This document shows, one piece after another, positions 16,524-24,228 of a stretch of 64,000 bases of DNA. The stretch covers positions 1 through 64,000 of the forward strand of contig NZ_OEPZ01000003.1 in NCBI RefSeq assembly GCF_900240315.1. The letters run 5' to 3'. Both the position numbers and the translations under genes were made by a program. Source of the stretch: Dorea phocaeensis. GTDB taxonomy: Bacteria > Bacillota > Clostridia > Lachnospirales > Lachnospiraceae. Below the pieces are notes generated by a model. That model worked only from the letters and a program-made list of their open reading frames with translations. It had not been told where the DNA came from and did no database searches. Numbering within the stretch: position 1 is the first letter of the stretch; every line of letters starts with the position of its first letter.

Positions 16524-18080
16524 CTATAACTCCATTCCATGATGTTTCTTCTTTCGTTTCATGGTTCTCACTGCTTCTTTTGTTTCTGTGGATTGCTCCC
16601 GCTTGTTTGTTTCTGGAAGAGAGACACCTTCTCCTTCCTCTGCCATCAAAGCCTCCACATGATTTTTGATTCCCTCATACTTTCGTAACATGGCATGGAT
16701 CCGTTTATCTTCTTTTCGTAAAGTAGCTATCTCTTCTGATAAACGAGCGGCTTCTCGTTTCCATTGTCCTTCCGGAATCTTCCCACTTGGGTCTAGATTT
16801 TCTTTTAAGATTCTTTCCGAACGATAATATCCGCTAAGTTCCTTCTTATGTTCCTCTTTGAATTTTTCCCTGCCAAAATATTTGTTCTTTAATTCTAGAT
16901 AAACAGGTCTTGTTTCAAAATACTCTTTCATTGCATAAAGGTTGGTGTTAACACTTCTCAGAGCAGACAGTTGTTGATTCAACCGCTGACTTACCTCTTT
17001 TAGCTGAGTATCTAATTCCTGGATTTTCTCTGTCAGCTGTTCTGGGGTTCTCACATCCTGCTCTTCCAGAAAGCGGATCGTCTCTGCAAATTGTTTCAGA
17101 TTTGTATTCTTCGCCTTTTGTGTTCCACAAGCGTAGGATTCTGCAACTGCATTTCTCTTATCACAATAGTTTCTCAGATAATCCGCTAAGGTTGGCTGAT
17201 GTAAGAACACCATCCGTTCCATCAGTTGGCTTTCTCGAAATAAAGACCATTGAAGAAGATTCTTTGCCCGTTCTTTCATATCATTTAAGGCTCGGATGAG
17301 TCGGTTTAAACTTCCCAGTGCGGTTGAAATCCCTCTTGCTTCCATTGCCTGTACATTCGGTCCTTCATGCACCATCGGGATCTTATCAATCCCCCGTTCC
17401 TCATAAGATCTGGCATCGACTCTTTCTGTAAGTCCTTTTTCTTCATACAGTTCGTTACACATCTTCGCCCAGGCACTTCTCAATTCTTCCAAGGTTTCTT
17501 TCCTGCTCCAATCCGTTGTATGTACCGCCCGAAATACCGGTTGTCCTTTCCGATTCAAAACCGGCTGTCCATCCGGTGTTAATACTGGAACCTTTTTTTG
17601 TTTTTGTCCCCAGGTACCATCTTCCTGTAAAGGGCGGATGGGAACCATGATGTGCATATGGGGATTGGGTATTTTATCCTTTGCCTTCTTCAGATCATGG
17701 ATCGCTAGATCTGCGATCATCCCTCTTGCGACTAACTGTTCTTCTACAAATCTTCTTGCAAGCTCAATATTTTCTTCCATAGAAAACTCATTCATCAAGG
17801 CAATATCAAAGCTGTGTGCCAGCTGTGCTTTCTTATTTCCTTCAATCCATTCCACCTCATTCCAAAGGGTCTCCCTGTCTTTGAGTCTCTCCGGAGCCTG
17901 TTTAGGAAGATGGATCTCCGCTAATACCACACCGCCTTTTCTCGTATAATCACTTACTTCTCCATAATAAGTACATTCCAGTTTTGCACCGGCTCGATAA
18001 GCAGCACTGGCAATGGCAGACTGTCCTTTTCCTCTGGATAATTGATTCAGATGAAAGTGATAACATCCCATCTTACTCAT
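16524..18080 (-). CDS. mobL: MobA/MobL relaxase (MOBQ)
   Basis: The start at 18080 (MSKMGCYHFHLNQ) overlaps the upstream stop by eight bases. The roughly 518-residue protein carries the MobA/MobL relaxase N-terminus. An early Tyr lies in GCYHFHLNQLSRGKGQSAIA, and the metal-binding His pair is in NPHMHIMVPIRP near residue 180. Long coiled coils occupy the C-terminal half. It nicks oriT and pilots DNA through a helper's conjugation channel. A matching nick sequence lies upstream at 18639-18672, and no type IV secretion genes are present. Confidence 0.92.
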   Translation of the reverse strand: MSKMGCYHFHLNQLSRGKGQSAIASAAYRAGAKLECTYYGEVSDYTRKGGVVLAEIHLPKQAPERLKDRETLWNEVEWIEGNKKAQLAHSFDIALMNEFSMEENIELARRFVEEQLVARGMIADLAIHDLKKAKDKIPNPHMHIMVPIRPLQEDGTWGQKQKKVPVLTPDGQPVLNRKGQPVFRAVHTTDWSRKETLEELRSAWAKMCNELYEEKGLTERVDARSYEERGIDKIPMVHEGPNVQAMEARGISTALGSLNRLIRALNDMKERAKNLLQWSLFRESQLMERMVFLHQPTLADYLRNYCDKRNAVAESYACGTQKAKNTNLKQFAETIRFLEEQDVRTPEQLTEKIQELDTQLKEVSQRLNQQLSALRSVNTNLYAMKEYFETRPVYLELKNKYFGREKFKEEHKKELSGYYRSERILKENLDPSGKIPEGQWKREAARLSEEIATLRKEDKRIHAMLRKYEGIKNHVEALMAEEGEGVSLPETNKREQSTETKEAVRTMKRKKKHHGMEL

Positions 18081-18495
18081 CTCCCTGTGGCAGTTCACCT
18101 CGTTGCATCGCCTTTAATAGTGCTTCCTCTTCTGCTAATTCTCGTTCTTTTACTTCTGCCGCTTCCACCCGTCCACGAACCATTTCATGAACAACATCAC
18201 AAAACTTACAAGCAGGATCATGAAGAAGTTCATCCATCAGCTGAAAAAATTCTGCCTCTGTCAGATATTTGGTATCTTTACAGATTGCTTCTATGGCTGC
18301 TCCCTTCTGGATCAACAGATGGGTTCGTGCCTTTCGCTTTTTCTTTTTCTGTGTATCCAGATAATTCAAGGATCTCTGGATCCTGTGCTCTGCCTGCTCC
18401 TTCTCAAGCTTTGCCTGTTTCAATGCAGCTTCTGTTTTTTCAATCTCATAAAGTGCTTCCTGAGTATATTCCTCAAATGTTTTCTTCTTCGCCAT
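18073..18495 (-). CDS. DUF3847-type mobilization accessory protein
   Basis: The ATG at 18495 (MAKKKTFEEY) is preferred because a GAGGAGG lies 11 bases upstream. About 140 residues: an N-terminal coiled coil, a KARTHLLIQKGAAIEAI helix typical of DUF3847/MobC-like proteins, and an acidic tail. Proteins of this kind sit beside MobL in mobilizable elements and probably help the relaxase at oriT. It overlaps mobL by eight bases. Confidence 0.75.
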   Translation of the reverse strand: MAKKKTFEEYTQEALYEIEKTEAALKQAKLEKEQAEHRIQRSLNYLDTQKKKKRKARTHLLIQKGAAIEAICKDTKYLTEAEFFQLMDELLHDPACKFCDVVHEMVRGRVEAAEVKERELAEEEALLKAMQRGELPQGDE

Positions 18496-18638
18496 ATCGT
18501 TCTTTTCCTCCTCTTTCAACTCTTCCATTTTCTCTGTTACGGGATAGGCATTTCTGCCGGAAGGGGAACCCTTCTTCGGATGGATCATCCGCAAACACTT
18601 TCGGAATTCCCCTTCAGAAAGATGCTACTCCCGTAGGA

Positions 18639-18672
18639 CGCACATACCTTGTAAGGTATATAAGTGCGCTCT
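18639..18672 (+). other. oriT: Predicted oriT with MOBQ nick region
   Basis: An inverted repeat, ATACCTT-GT-AAGGTAT (18644-18659), is followed at once by TAAGTGCGCTCT (18661-18672). This matches 11 of 12 bases of the RSF1010/R1162-type nick region as I recall it (TAAGTGCGCCCT, cut after the second G). Outer arms CGCAC and GTGCG add to the hairpin. It lies in the non-coding gap between the SSB gene and the mobilization genes, where a MOBQ oriT is expected. Confidence 0.7.
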
Positions 18673-18697
18673 TCTGCTTTCAGCATCCGAGTTATTC

Positions 18698-19102
18698 TTA
18701 CTCAAACGGAAGTTCTTCTCCATCTGGAAGATTCATAAATCCATCTGGATCGGTATCTTCTTTCTTTTCTGATCCTGACAGTTTCTTCCCTTCTGCGAAA
18801 TAATGTTCTTCTACAATCACGTTGGTGGCATAAACTTTATTCCCCTCCTGATTCACATAGCTTCCTGTCTGGATCCGTCCGCTTACTAAAATCTTCAACC
18901 CTTTTTGCAGATATTTTTCTGCAAACTCAGCATTCTTCCCAAAGGTGACACAAGAAATAAAATCTGTTTCTGCCTTTCCATCCTTTCGATATCTTCTGTC
19001 TACTGCCAGCGTGTATCGTGCCATTGCAATACTGTTTTCATCCTGAAGATATTTCACCTCCGGATCTTTTGTCAGTCTTCCCATTAAGATTGTTTTGTTC
19101 AT
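18698..19102 (-). CDS. ssb: Single-stranded DNA-binding protein
   Basis: The ATG at 19102 (MNKTILMGRLTKDPE) follows AAAGGAG. The 134-residue protein has the OB-fold of bacterial SSB (TDFISCVTFGKNAEFAEKYL, GSYVNQEGNKVYATNVIVEE) and the acidic tip ending LPFE that recruits partner proteins. It probably protects element DNA during transfer or replication. It is the first gene of the leftward replication/mobilization operon. Confidence 0.93.
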   Translation of the reverse strand: MNKTILMGRLTKDPEVKYLQDENSIAMARYTLAVDRRYRKDGKAETDFISCVTFGKNAEFAEKYLQKGLKILVSGRIQTGSYVNQEGNKVYATNVIVEEHYFAEGKKLSGSEKKEDTDPDGFMNLPDGEELPFE

Positions 19103-19441
19103 GTAGTTTCTCCTTTCTCTTTTCATTTTTTCTTTGTTCTTGAATCAGGCCCGATTCTTTTAAGGCAAATGTAATTTGTTCCTCATATATCAGAACGTAG
19201 AGAGGGCTTTTTACAAATAAAAAAGGAATTTTATTTTTTTGCTCTCATATAACGAAAGGCTCAGAGGGGAAAATACAGGGTGGAAAAGGAAATTTTTTAT
19301 TTTTCTGCACAAAAAAATACCCCTATGACTTCAAAATCGAAATCATAGGAGTATTTAGTCCTACCTACTCAATGGGGTGTTTTACATTTTGTTTTACACA
19401 TGTTATTACAGTGTTTTTCAGTTCGACAAGCTGTAAGTTGT
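19103..19441. other. Gene-free stretch with promoter region and terminator
   Basis: This interval must hold the leftward promoter of the ssb-mobL-primase operon, but I cannot pick -10 and -35 boxes with confidence. Its right part has the terminator at 19311-19356. No supported open frame. Confidence 0.4.
19311..19356 (-). terminator. Rho-independent terminator
   Basis: AAATACCCCTATGACTTC pairs with GAAATCATAGGAGTATTT with two mismatches, and a run of seven T follows on the minus strand. It lies downstream of the leftward membrane protein gene. Confidence 0.75.
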
Positions 19442-20098
19442 TTATCCAAAATGAAATGGAATGACCATATCAAGTAAAAATGCAAGAACTATACTAATTG
19501 TTCCCATCAGCACAGAACTTTTCAATGTGTCCCTCCTCAAAACAGTAAGTCCGATAATAAAGACTATCAATTCTAAAACAGAGCGTGCTTCGAAATATCC
19601 CCATCCATATACGAAAGTCATGTTAAACAATACTGCTAAAATCAATACTGATAGCATAAATGCAGGTCTGCTTTTTCCTTTCGCATACCAACAGACAAAT
19701 GCCAAGAACGGAGAAATCATGGTAAAGCCAACCCAAATCATAGCGTAGCTTCTTGGGAAAAAGCCTGCGACATAGTTTGAATACAAATAGTAACTTGCAA
19801 CCATGCCAGCAAAAAACGCAAAAACATTAACACTTGCTCTTATTGCAGAATTACTATAAATAGAAATACACAGTGCAATCAATACCCAAATTGCAAAACG
19901 CCCAAGGAAATTATGAACATCTAATGCTCCATCAATTGCCATAAGCACACTTGGCAGTTCAGCTTGACGAAAATCCAAAAATTTTGAAAAAGTCCCCAAA
20001 GCTATTCCAAGGAACAATATAGCTATGATATTTATAATTTTTCTATTACCAGATATAGGATTTTCCGCACTCCTTATATCATTCAAAAACTTCTTCAT
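19442..20098 (-). CDS. Multi-pass membrane protein, unknown
   Basis: About 218 residues from the ATG at 20098, which has GGGAG six bases upstream. It has five to seven hydrophobic segments (for example IINIIAILFLGIALGTF, FAIWVLIALCISIY, FAFFAGMVASYYLY, FMLSVLILAVLFNMTFVYGW, SVLMGTISIVLAFLLDMVI). No transporter or enzyme signature is recognised. It sits with the helicase scrap and the lincosamide gene in the cargo part of the element. Confidence 0.7.
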   Translation of the reverse strand: MKKFLNDIRSAENPISGNRKIINIIAILFLGIALGTFSKFLDFRQAELPSVLMAIDGALDVHNFLGRFAIWVLIALCISIYSNSAIRASVNVFAFFAGMVASYYLYSNYVAGFFPRSYAMIWVGFTMISPFLAFVCWYAKGKSRPAFMLSVLILAVLFNMTFVYGWGYFEARSVLELIVFIIGLTVLRRDTLKSSVLMGTISIVLAFLLDMVIPFHFG

Positions 20099-20239
20099 AG
20101 GCATCTCCCAAATTCAGATTTGTTGCTTACATTATAGTTCATTCATCCCTCCAAGTATAGTGGGATTTTGTAAAGAATTGAGAGAAACCGCCTTCCCATC
20201 GAACAGTTTCTCTCACTATGTCATCCCGGCACGATAAAT

Positions 20240-20640
20240 TTACTGGTCAAAATCCGGGTACAGCTCCAGCTGGGCAAAGTCCTCATCGGTCAGCGCACAG
20301 AGCTTCGTAAGGGCGCTGTCGGTCAGCTCCCTCAGTTCCGTTTCCTCCGGTGATAGCTCGCCGCGTATCTCACGCAGGCTGTTGATCAGTCCGGTGCGGC
20401 TACCGGTATTGTAAATGCACATCGCCTTACATACCGGCCCATCTTTTCATTCCACAAATCGTACTCTGCACAGGCGGTGGCGTCCGGTCGCTGGGCGTAG
20501 ATCATCAGCTGTTCATGGAACGGGTATTTGTAAAGTCGGGAAGCAGTGGTGAGAAACCCTGCCCATTCCTGCCAGCTCCCCGTGAGCTGCGTTGCCACCT
20601 TGTCCGCCATCTGTGCATAAAGTTCAGCTTTGGTTGGCAT
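20240..20640 (-). pseudogene. Remnant of a Tn1549-like ICE helicase
   Basis: The first part (MPTKAELYAQMADKVATQLT..., to LWNEKMGRYVRR) is the characteristic N-terminus of the very large SNF2/DEAD-box helicase-methylase protein of Tn1549-like elements. A second piece in another frame (from about 20404 to 20240) continues with SLREIRGELSPEETELRELT, an internal part of the same family. The full protein is thousands of residues long, so this is a scrap with internal deletion and frameshift, evidence of an older ICE here. Confidence 0.8.
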
Positions 20641-20783
20641 GGTATTCTGTCCTCCTTTCGGTTTTGGGTAAAAGAAAAGCAGGAAACCTAAAAGATTTCC
20701 TGCTGGGTGAAACTGTGAATATTAAATTCTGGTCAACCTATTGGTTATACAAACTGAAATTTATCTTAGAAATTACAGCGATG

Positions 20784-21275
20784 TTATTTTGATAAACTTT
20801 CAAGAATTGAAATATCATGCTTATCTTTATCTCTTAATTCATAACCTGAATGGAAAACTTTTTGGCCTTTTAAAGATATACAAGGAATTGTTTTGCCTTC
20901 AAAAAAAACACTACCAAAGTAATCTTTTTCAAACTCATACCATCCACCCTCTAAATCAGCTTGTTTTGAAGTTCCGTCCTCATTTAAAACGAACGGGTGA
21001 ATGTCTAAGTAACCAAGTTCATCACTATATAACTCTATTCTAACCGGTTTCCAGTCTGTATCAATTTTATAGCCCAGATTCAAAAGCACATTTAACAATT
21101 TTTCCGTATGTTGAGCATCAAAATTTATATCTATATCTCTATGAATTCTTGTTTGTTTACCAGCTAAAATATCTACACCCCATCCGCCATCCAACCAGTA
21201 TGTAATTCCAGTATTTTCGAATAATTCTATTACTTTCATTAAATCTTCTTTTGTTGTTATTTCTTTTCTACCCAT
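20784..21275 (-). CDS. lnu: Lincosamide nucleotidyltransferase, Lnu(A)/Lnu(C) type
   Basis: A 163-residue protein with the antibiotic nucleotidyltransferase motif ITYWLDGGWGVDILAGKQ and the metal-binding HRDIDINFDAQHTEKL, then YLDIHPFVLN and a C-terminal FHSGYELRDKDKHDI. These are hallmarks of the short Lnu enzymes that adenylylate lincomycin and clindamycin. Its length and the ADLEGGWYEFE segment recall Lnu(C), but subtype needs alignment. It starts inside a small overlapping ORF and is cargo of the mobilizable element. Confidence 0.9.
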   Translation of the reverse strand: MGRKEITTKEDLMKVIELFENTGITYWLDGGWGVDILAGKQTRIHRDIDINFDAQHTEKLLNVLLNLGYKIDTDWKPVRIELYSDELGYLDIHPFVLNEDGTSKQADLEGGWYEFEKDYFGSVFFEGKTIPCISLKGQKVFHSGYELRDKDKHDISILESLSK

Positions 21276-21361
21276 ACAAAGTCTCCTTTACAACTTCTAT
21301 ATAATTGTTTAGTTAAGTCAATATCAATATCTAATTGCCAAGGCTCAAAATCAAAAATCAT
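21257..21361 (-). CDS. 34-codon ORF overlapping the lnu start
   Basis: An ATG at 21359-21361 opens a frame ending 19 bases inside lnu (MIFDFEPWQLDIDIDLTKQL...). Its first 15 residues resemble the start of a short conserved clostridial protein, then the sequence departs, so it may be a gene start cut by the lnu insertion. It could also act as a leader ORF coupled to lnu. Evidence is slight. Confidence 0.35.
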   Translation of the reverse strand: MIFDFEPWQLDIDIDLTKQLYRSCKGDFVWVEKK

Positions 21362-21808
21362 GGTCATCACACTCCTTTTTAAAATTCTAATTTATCATTT
21401 TCTTTCAGTATATCATAATTATAATCTTTCCACAAAACAAAAAATTTTAATTCCTACGGATTTTTCTACAAAGCATATAACCACATATTATTACACTTCA
21501 TCAAAAAAACTTTCTCACCCTATATTGAAAAATCGTAACTGAATATCCGACATTCTATCCATCAATAGTTTCTCTTTAACAAATCTCCTCTTAGTACGGT
21601 ATCCTGTTCCATCTGGTGTAAGTTTTACTACACTTATTATAACTTCAAAAGTAAACGCCCAAACTGCTTTCTTATTAAAAAAACTTAGAAGAGACATTCT
21701 CCTCTAAGCCTTTATACTTTATCATAGAATACTTTTTACTTTTATATTTCCTCATGGTCACGATGCTTTTTTCGCTTAAATCCTACCTTTTGAACACAGG
21801 ATATTACA

Positions 21809-21953
21809 TGTAAAGATTTTACCCCCACTAAAGACTCTTACCTCACCTCATAAACAACCTTCACAAAAACGCCTCTTTTGTTACATCTATATGTAAAGAA
21901 CTATCTGCTTTTTTACATTTAAAACACGCTATACCAAATTGTAAAGATTTTAC
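21809..21953. repeat. Direct repeats, possible integrase arm sites
   Basis: TGTAAAGATTTTAC occurs identically at 21809-21822 and 21940-21953. A shorter copy, TGTAAAGA, begins at 21892, and an inverted TTTTTACAT lies near 21910. They lie 230-370 bases from the right attachment repeat, like the arm-type sites bound by the N-terminal domain of Tn916-family integrases. Function inferred. Confidence 0.45.
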
Positions 21954-21969
21954 TTTCAAATTTATTTAT

Positions 21970-22012
21970 AAAAAAAGCTGTAAGATTCCACTATTAGAAT
22001 TCTTACAGCTTT
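21970..22012 (-). terminator. Rho-independent terminator near the element right end
   Basis: AAAGCTGTAAGATTCC and AATTCTTACAGCTTT form a long stem, followed on the minus strand by seven T. It would stop transcription coming from the displaced phosphatase promoter before it entered the element. Confidence 0.7.
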
Positions 22013-22152
22013 CATTCTCATCATGTCACATCCCTAAATTATAATTATTTATCTTGTAACACTCACACAAAAATCTATGGGTTATTTTCGGGTTATTTCT
22101 TCCACACAAATACCTTCCAAGTATTGATTTTACTGACTTTTTAAGGAGTTCT

Positions 22153-22191
22153 TCAAAGAGTGTCGTGGCAAACAAATAGTACTTTAATCAT
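22153..22191 (-). pseudogene. Displaced 5' end of a phosphatase gene
   Basis: An ATG at 22189-22191 with an AAGGAG leader encodes MIKVLFVCHDTL and stops. The first nine codons match the start of the low-molecular-weight phosphatase (IKVLFICHG), after which the element sequence takes over. It is the counterpart of the intact gene at 12306-12785. Confidence 0.75.
22164..22182. other. Attachment site repeat, right (attR)
   Basis: CGTGGCAAACAAATAGTAC differs from the left copy at 12752-12770 in one base (C for T). It marks the right limit of the first integrative element. Confidence 0.75.
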
Positions 22192-22489
22192 TATATATTT
22201 TCTCCTTAAATTGCCCCGAAATGCCCTATTTTGCAAGGTTTTTCGAGTTATTTTTTAATTTCATATATGCCACAATAGTGTAGTGAAAATTGCAAAACAC
22301 GGCAAAATGTGGCAAGTTGTAACTTTTAAAAGTAGTCACTTGGTAGTCAGTTAGGGGGGGTGCAGACTACTTCTGTTTTTGCACCTTATAACGATAACTT
22401 GTATGTAGGGGGGTGCAAACTTGACTGACAGTTATGTTAGTATACGATGTCAATGCTGCATATATAATTAAGAATTAACTCAGCAATTC
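22192..22489. other. Gene-free region with short repeats
   Basis: This contains the AAGGAG leader of the displaced phosphatase start, short TGTGGCAA/GGCAAA motifs and two copies of AGGGGGGTGCA (about 22353 and 22407). It may be the left end of a second integrative element. No open frame is supported. Confidence 0.35.
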
Positions 22490-23626
22490 TCATTTTTTAT
22501 TTTCTCTAAATTCTTCCAACATTCTTCTAAGAATTTGCATAGTTTTATATTCTTCACGAAATGAGTTCATATTGTAACCTGGCAGTTCCTTCATATAAGG
22601 AATCCAAATTTCATTAGCAAATTCTTCTTTTCTATCCCAGTTATCTTTCACATAAATTCTGAACTCTTGATGTTCAATCTCATCATTAAAAATTAGGATA
22701 CATCCTTCATATTCATTATGAGCATGCCTTGCTTCATCACCATCATCTACATAATAAAATTCATGAACTAAATGATTTAAATTACCTTTTATCATATAAC
22801 GATAAGGTATATCCCATTTATGATACCCTGTAAGAGAGATGCCCTGCCTATCCGGTGTTGTTGTAAAATATCTGCCTCCATCAAGGATTACTCCCCCAAG
22901 TTCTGCAAGAACTGTCTGATGATAGCAAATTCTTATTTCACTCCAATGAGGACTTGGATCAGTTTGTGCAAACAGATAATACTCATAACCATCCCTGCCA
23001 TCATTGGGTTCGTATGTATGGTCAATCGTAAATTCCGGAGCATACTTATAATATTTTTTATCTTCGCTTGATGGACTATTTTCCCAATGTTCAGGATGTT
23101 CAAGATACAATTTCACTTTTTCAATTGGTGAAAGCAACATTCCAAACCTCTTTTTCCAAAGATACTCAATGTGATGAAAATCTGCTGATTTATCAGATGG
23201 TGTATTGCTATCTTGAAGTCTTACATAAATGTTATTAGCAAATACTCCTTTATATTTCTCTTTCAAGAAATAAGGAGTATTTGTACTATTATGAATAATA
23301 ATAACATCTATCACTCCTTCATTCAATTGTATCTGTTCTACGGTTACAACTGGTCGAAAATCCCCCGCAAATTTCTTACCTCTAATAAAGTCTGTAAGCA
23401 TTTGTGTATTCCTACGATTTTTATCCTGCGTAACATCCTGTATAGAATAATCATTTTCCTCATCAATTCCTATAATGATATATGCATCTCTGTCTACAAG
23501 ATTATTTGCCATGCAGATTATGTCAATGAGCATATCTCCATCTTTATTATCACCGTACCATTCTCTCTTGAAGTCCCAATAAGGGCCTTCTTGGTGCATC
23601 GTAATCAACGATTCTAGTTTCTCCAT
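22490..23626 (-). CDS. AlbA_2 (Schlafen-like) domain protein
   Basis: About 378 residues from an ATG at 23626 (an upstream ATG at 23653 is possible; neither has a strong binding site). The N-terminal 150 residues fit the AlbA_2/Schlafen-like putative nucleic-acid-binding domain: GPYWDFKREWYGD, IICMANNLVDRDAYIIIGID with a glycine-rich turn, and an FANNIYVRLQDSNTPSD segment. The C-terminal 220 residues are unassigned. Such genes occur in mobile elements and some defence loci. It lies between the displaced phosphatase start and an integrase scrap. Confidence 0.7.
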   Translation of the reverse strand: MEKLESLITMHQEGPYWDFKREWYGDNKDGDMLIDIICMANNLVDRDAYIIIGIDEENDYSIQDVTQDKNRRNTQMLTDFIRGKKFAGDFRPVVTVEQIQLNEGVIDVIIIHNSTNTPYFLKEKYKGVFANNIYVRLQDSNTPSDKSADFHHIEYLWKKRFGMLLSPIEKVKLYLEHPEHWENSPSSEDKKYYKYAPEFTIDHTYEPNDGRDGYEYYLFAQTDPSPHWSEIRICYHQTVLAELGGVILDGGRYFTTTPDRQGISLTGYHKWDIPYRYMIKGNLNHLVHEFYYVDDGDEARHAHNEYEGCILIFNDEIEHQEFRIYVKDNWDRKEEFANEIWIPYMKELPGYNMNSFREEYKTMQILRRMLEEFRENKK

Positions 23627-23801
23627 TAAATTCAAAGAAACACCTACTTTCATTTATTCCAAAAGTTATCACTTTTACAAAATATACTTCAAACTTTCTT
23701 GAAAAACCTGTAATTACCAAAATACATTTCAAATGTTTTAAATCTTCTTCAATATAATAATAAACCATCCACTTTAATTCAATTATACTATTTTTCATCA
23801 C
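23550..23801 (-). CDS. Possible small ORF overlapping the AlbA_2 gene
   Basis: An 83-codon frame begins GTGATGAAAAATAG at 23801 and overlaps the AlbA_2 gene start by about 100 bases in another frame. The upstream half (YYYIEEDLKHLKCILVITGF) has a protein-like composition; the overlapping half may be a shadow. No binding site of note. Confidence 0.25.
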   Translation of the reverse strand: MMKNSIIELKWMVYYYIEEDLKHLKCILVITGFSRKFEVYFVKVITFGINESRCFFEFNGETRIVDYDAPRRPLLGLQERMVR

Positions 23802-23864
23802 ATCTCACAATTCCCAAGCATAAAAATAACGCCCAAGGTCTCCCTTGAGCGTCTATTTCTAATC

Positions 23865-24116
23865 TTAAACTACTTTAAACATATTCTGTTTCATCGGCTT
23901 TGACCCTTCAGCCTTATCTATTTCCTTTCTTGCCTGCTCTAGTTCCTCAAGTCGTATCATTTCATCTTTGGCATCATCAAGACCAAGATGCGTATAGGTA
24001 TTCATTGTTACCCCTATTTCTGAATGTCCCATCAAATATTGTAGTGTCTTTGGATTCATCCCTGCTTTTGCTTGATTGCTACAATATGTATGTCTACATA
24101 CATGTGGATGTGTCAA
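23865..24116 (-). pseudogene. 3' end of a second Tn916-type integrase
   Basis: The 83-codon frame is the C-terminal catalytic part of an integrase like that at 12946: HVCRHTYCSNQAKAGMNPKT, LMGHSEIGVTMNTYTHLGLD with the nucleophilic Tyr. The arm-binding, core-binding and first catalytic Arg regions are missing. Similarity stops at about 24116, where the serine-recombinase element begins. It shows that an earlier, related element was interrupted. Confidence 0.88.
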
Positions 24117-24228
24117 GTATAGGACAAAAAAAATTTTATTTTTTTCTGCCGAAGACTATCTGACGCTTCCATCAGGTAGTCCCAGCACCTTTATTATCTT
24201 TTGATAAGTCATTCTTGTCCTGCTCAAG
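24117..24228. other. Left end of the serine-recombinase element
   Basis: Non-coding junction between the integrase remnant and the first recombinase. It contains GACTATCTGA (24154-24163) and TCAGGTAGTC (24172-24181), a hairpin that may end the recombinase transcript, and AGGACAA/TTGTCCT inverted copies (about 24121 and 24213). Confidence 0.45.

Larger units (their letters stand above)
21362..22163. other. Long AT-rich gene-free right end of the element
   Basis: No convincing gene. A 60-codon leftward frame at 21515-21697 has no binding site or family. The interval carries the direct repeats at 21809-21953 and the terminator at 21970-22012. This is consistent with an att-proximal arm region. 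Confidence 0.5.

Noticed and set aside
20386-20640. The 84-codon ORF as an intact gene
   Set aside because: It is the N-terminus of a very large ICE helicase and is out of frame with the following fragment.
21515-21697. A 60-codon leftward ORF in the right end of the mobilizable element
   Set aside because: No ribosome binding site, no recognisable family and AT-rich shadow-like composition.
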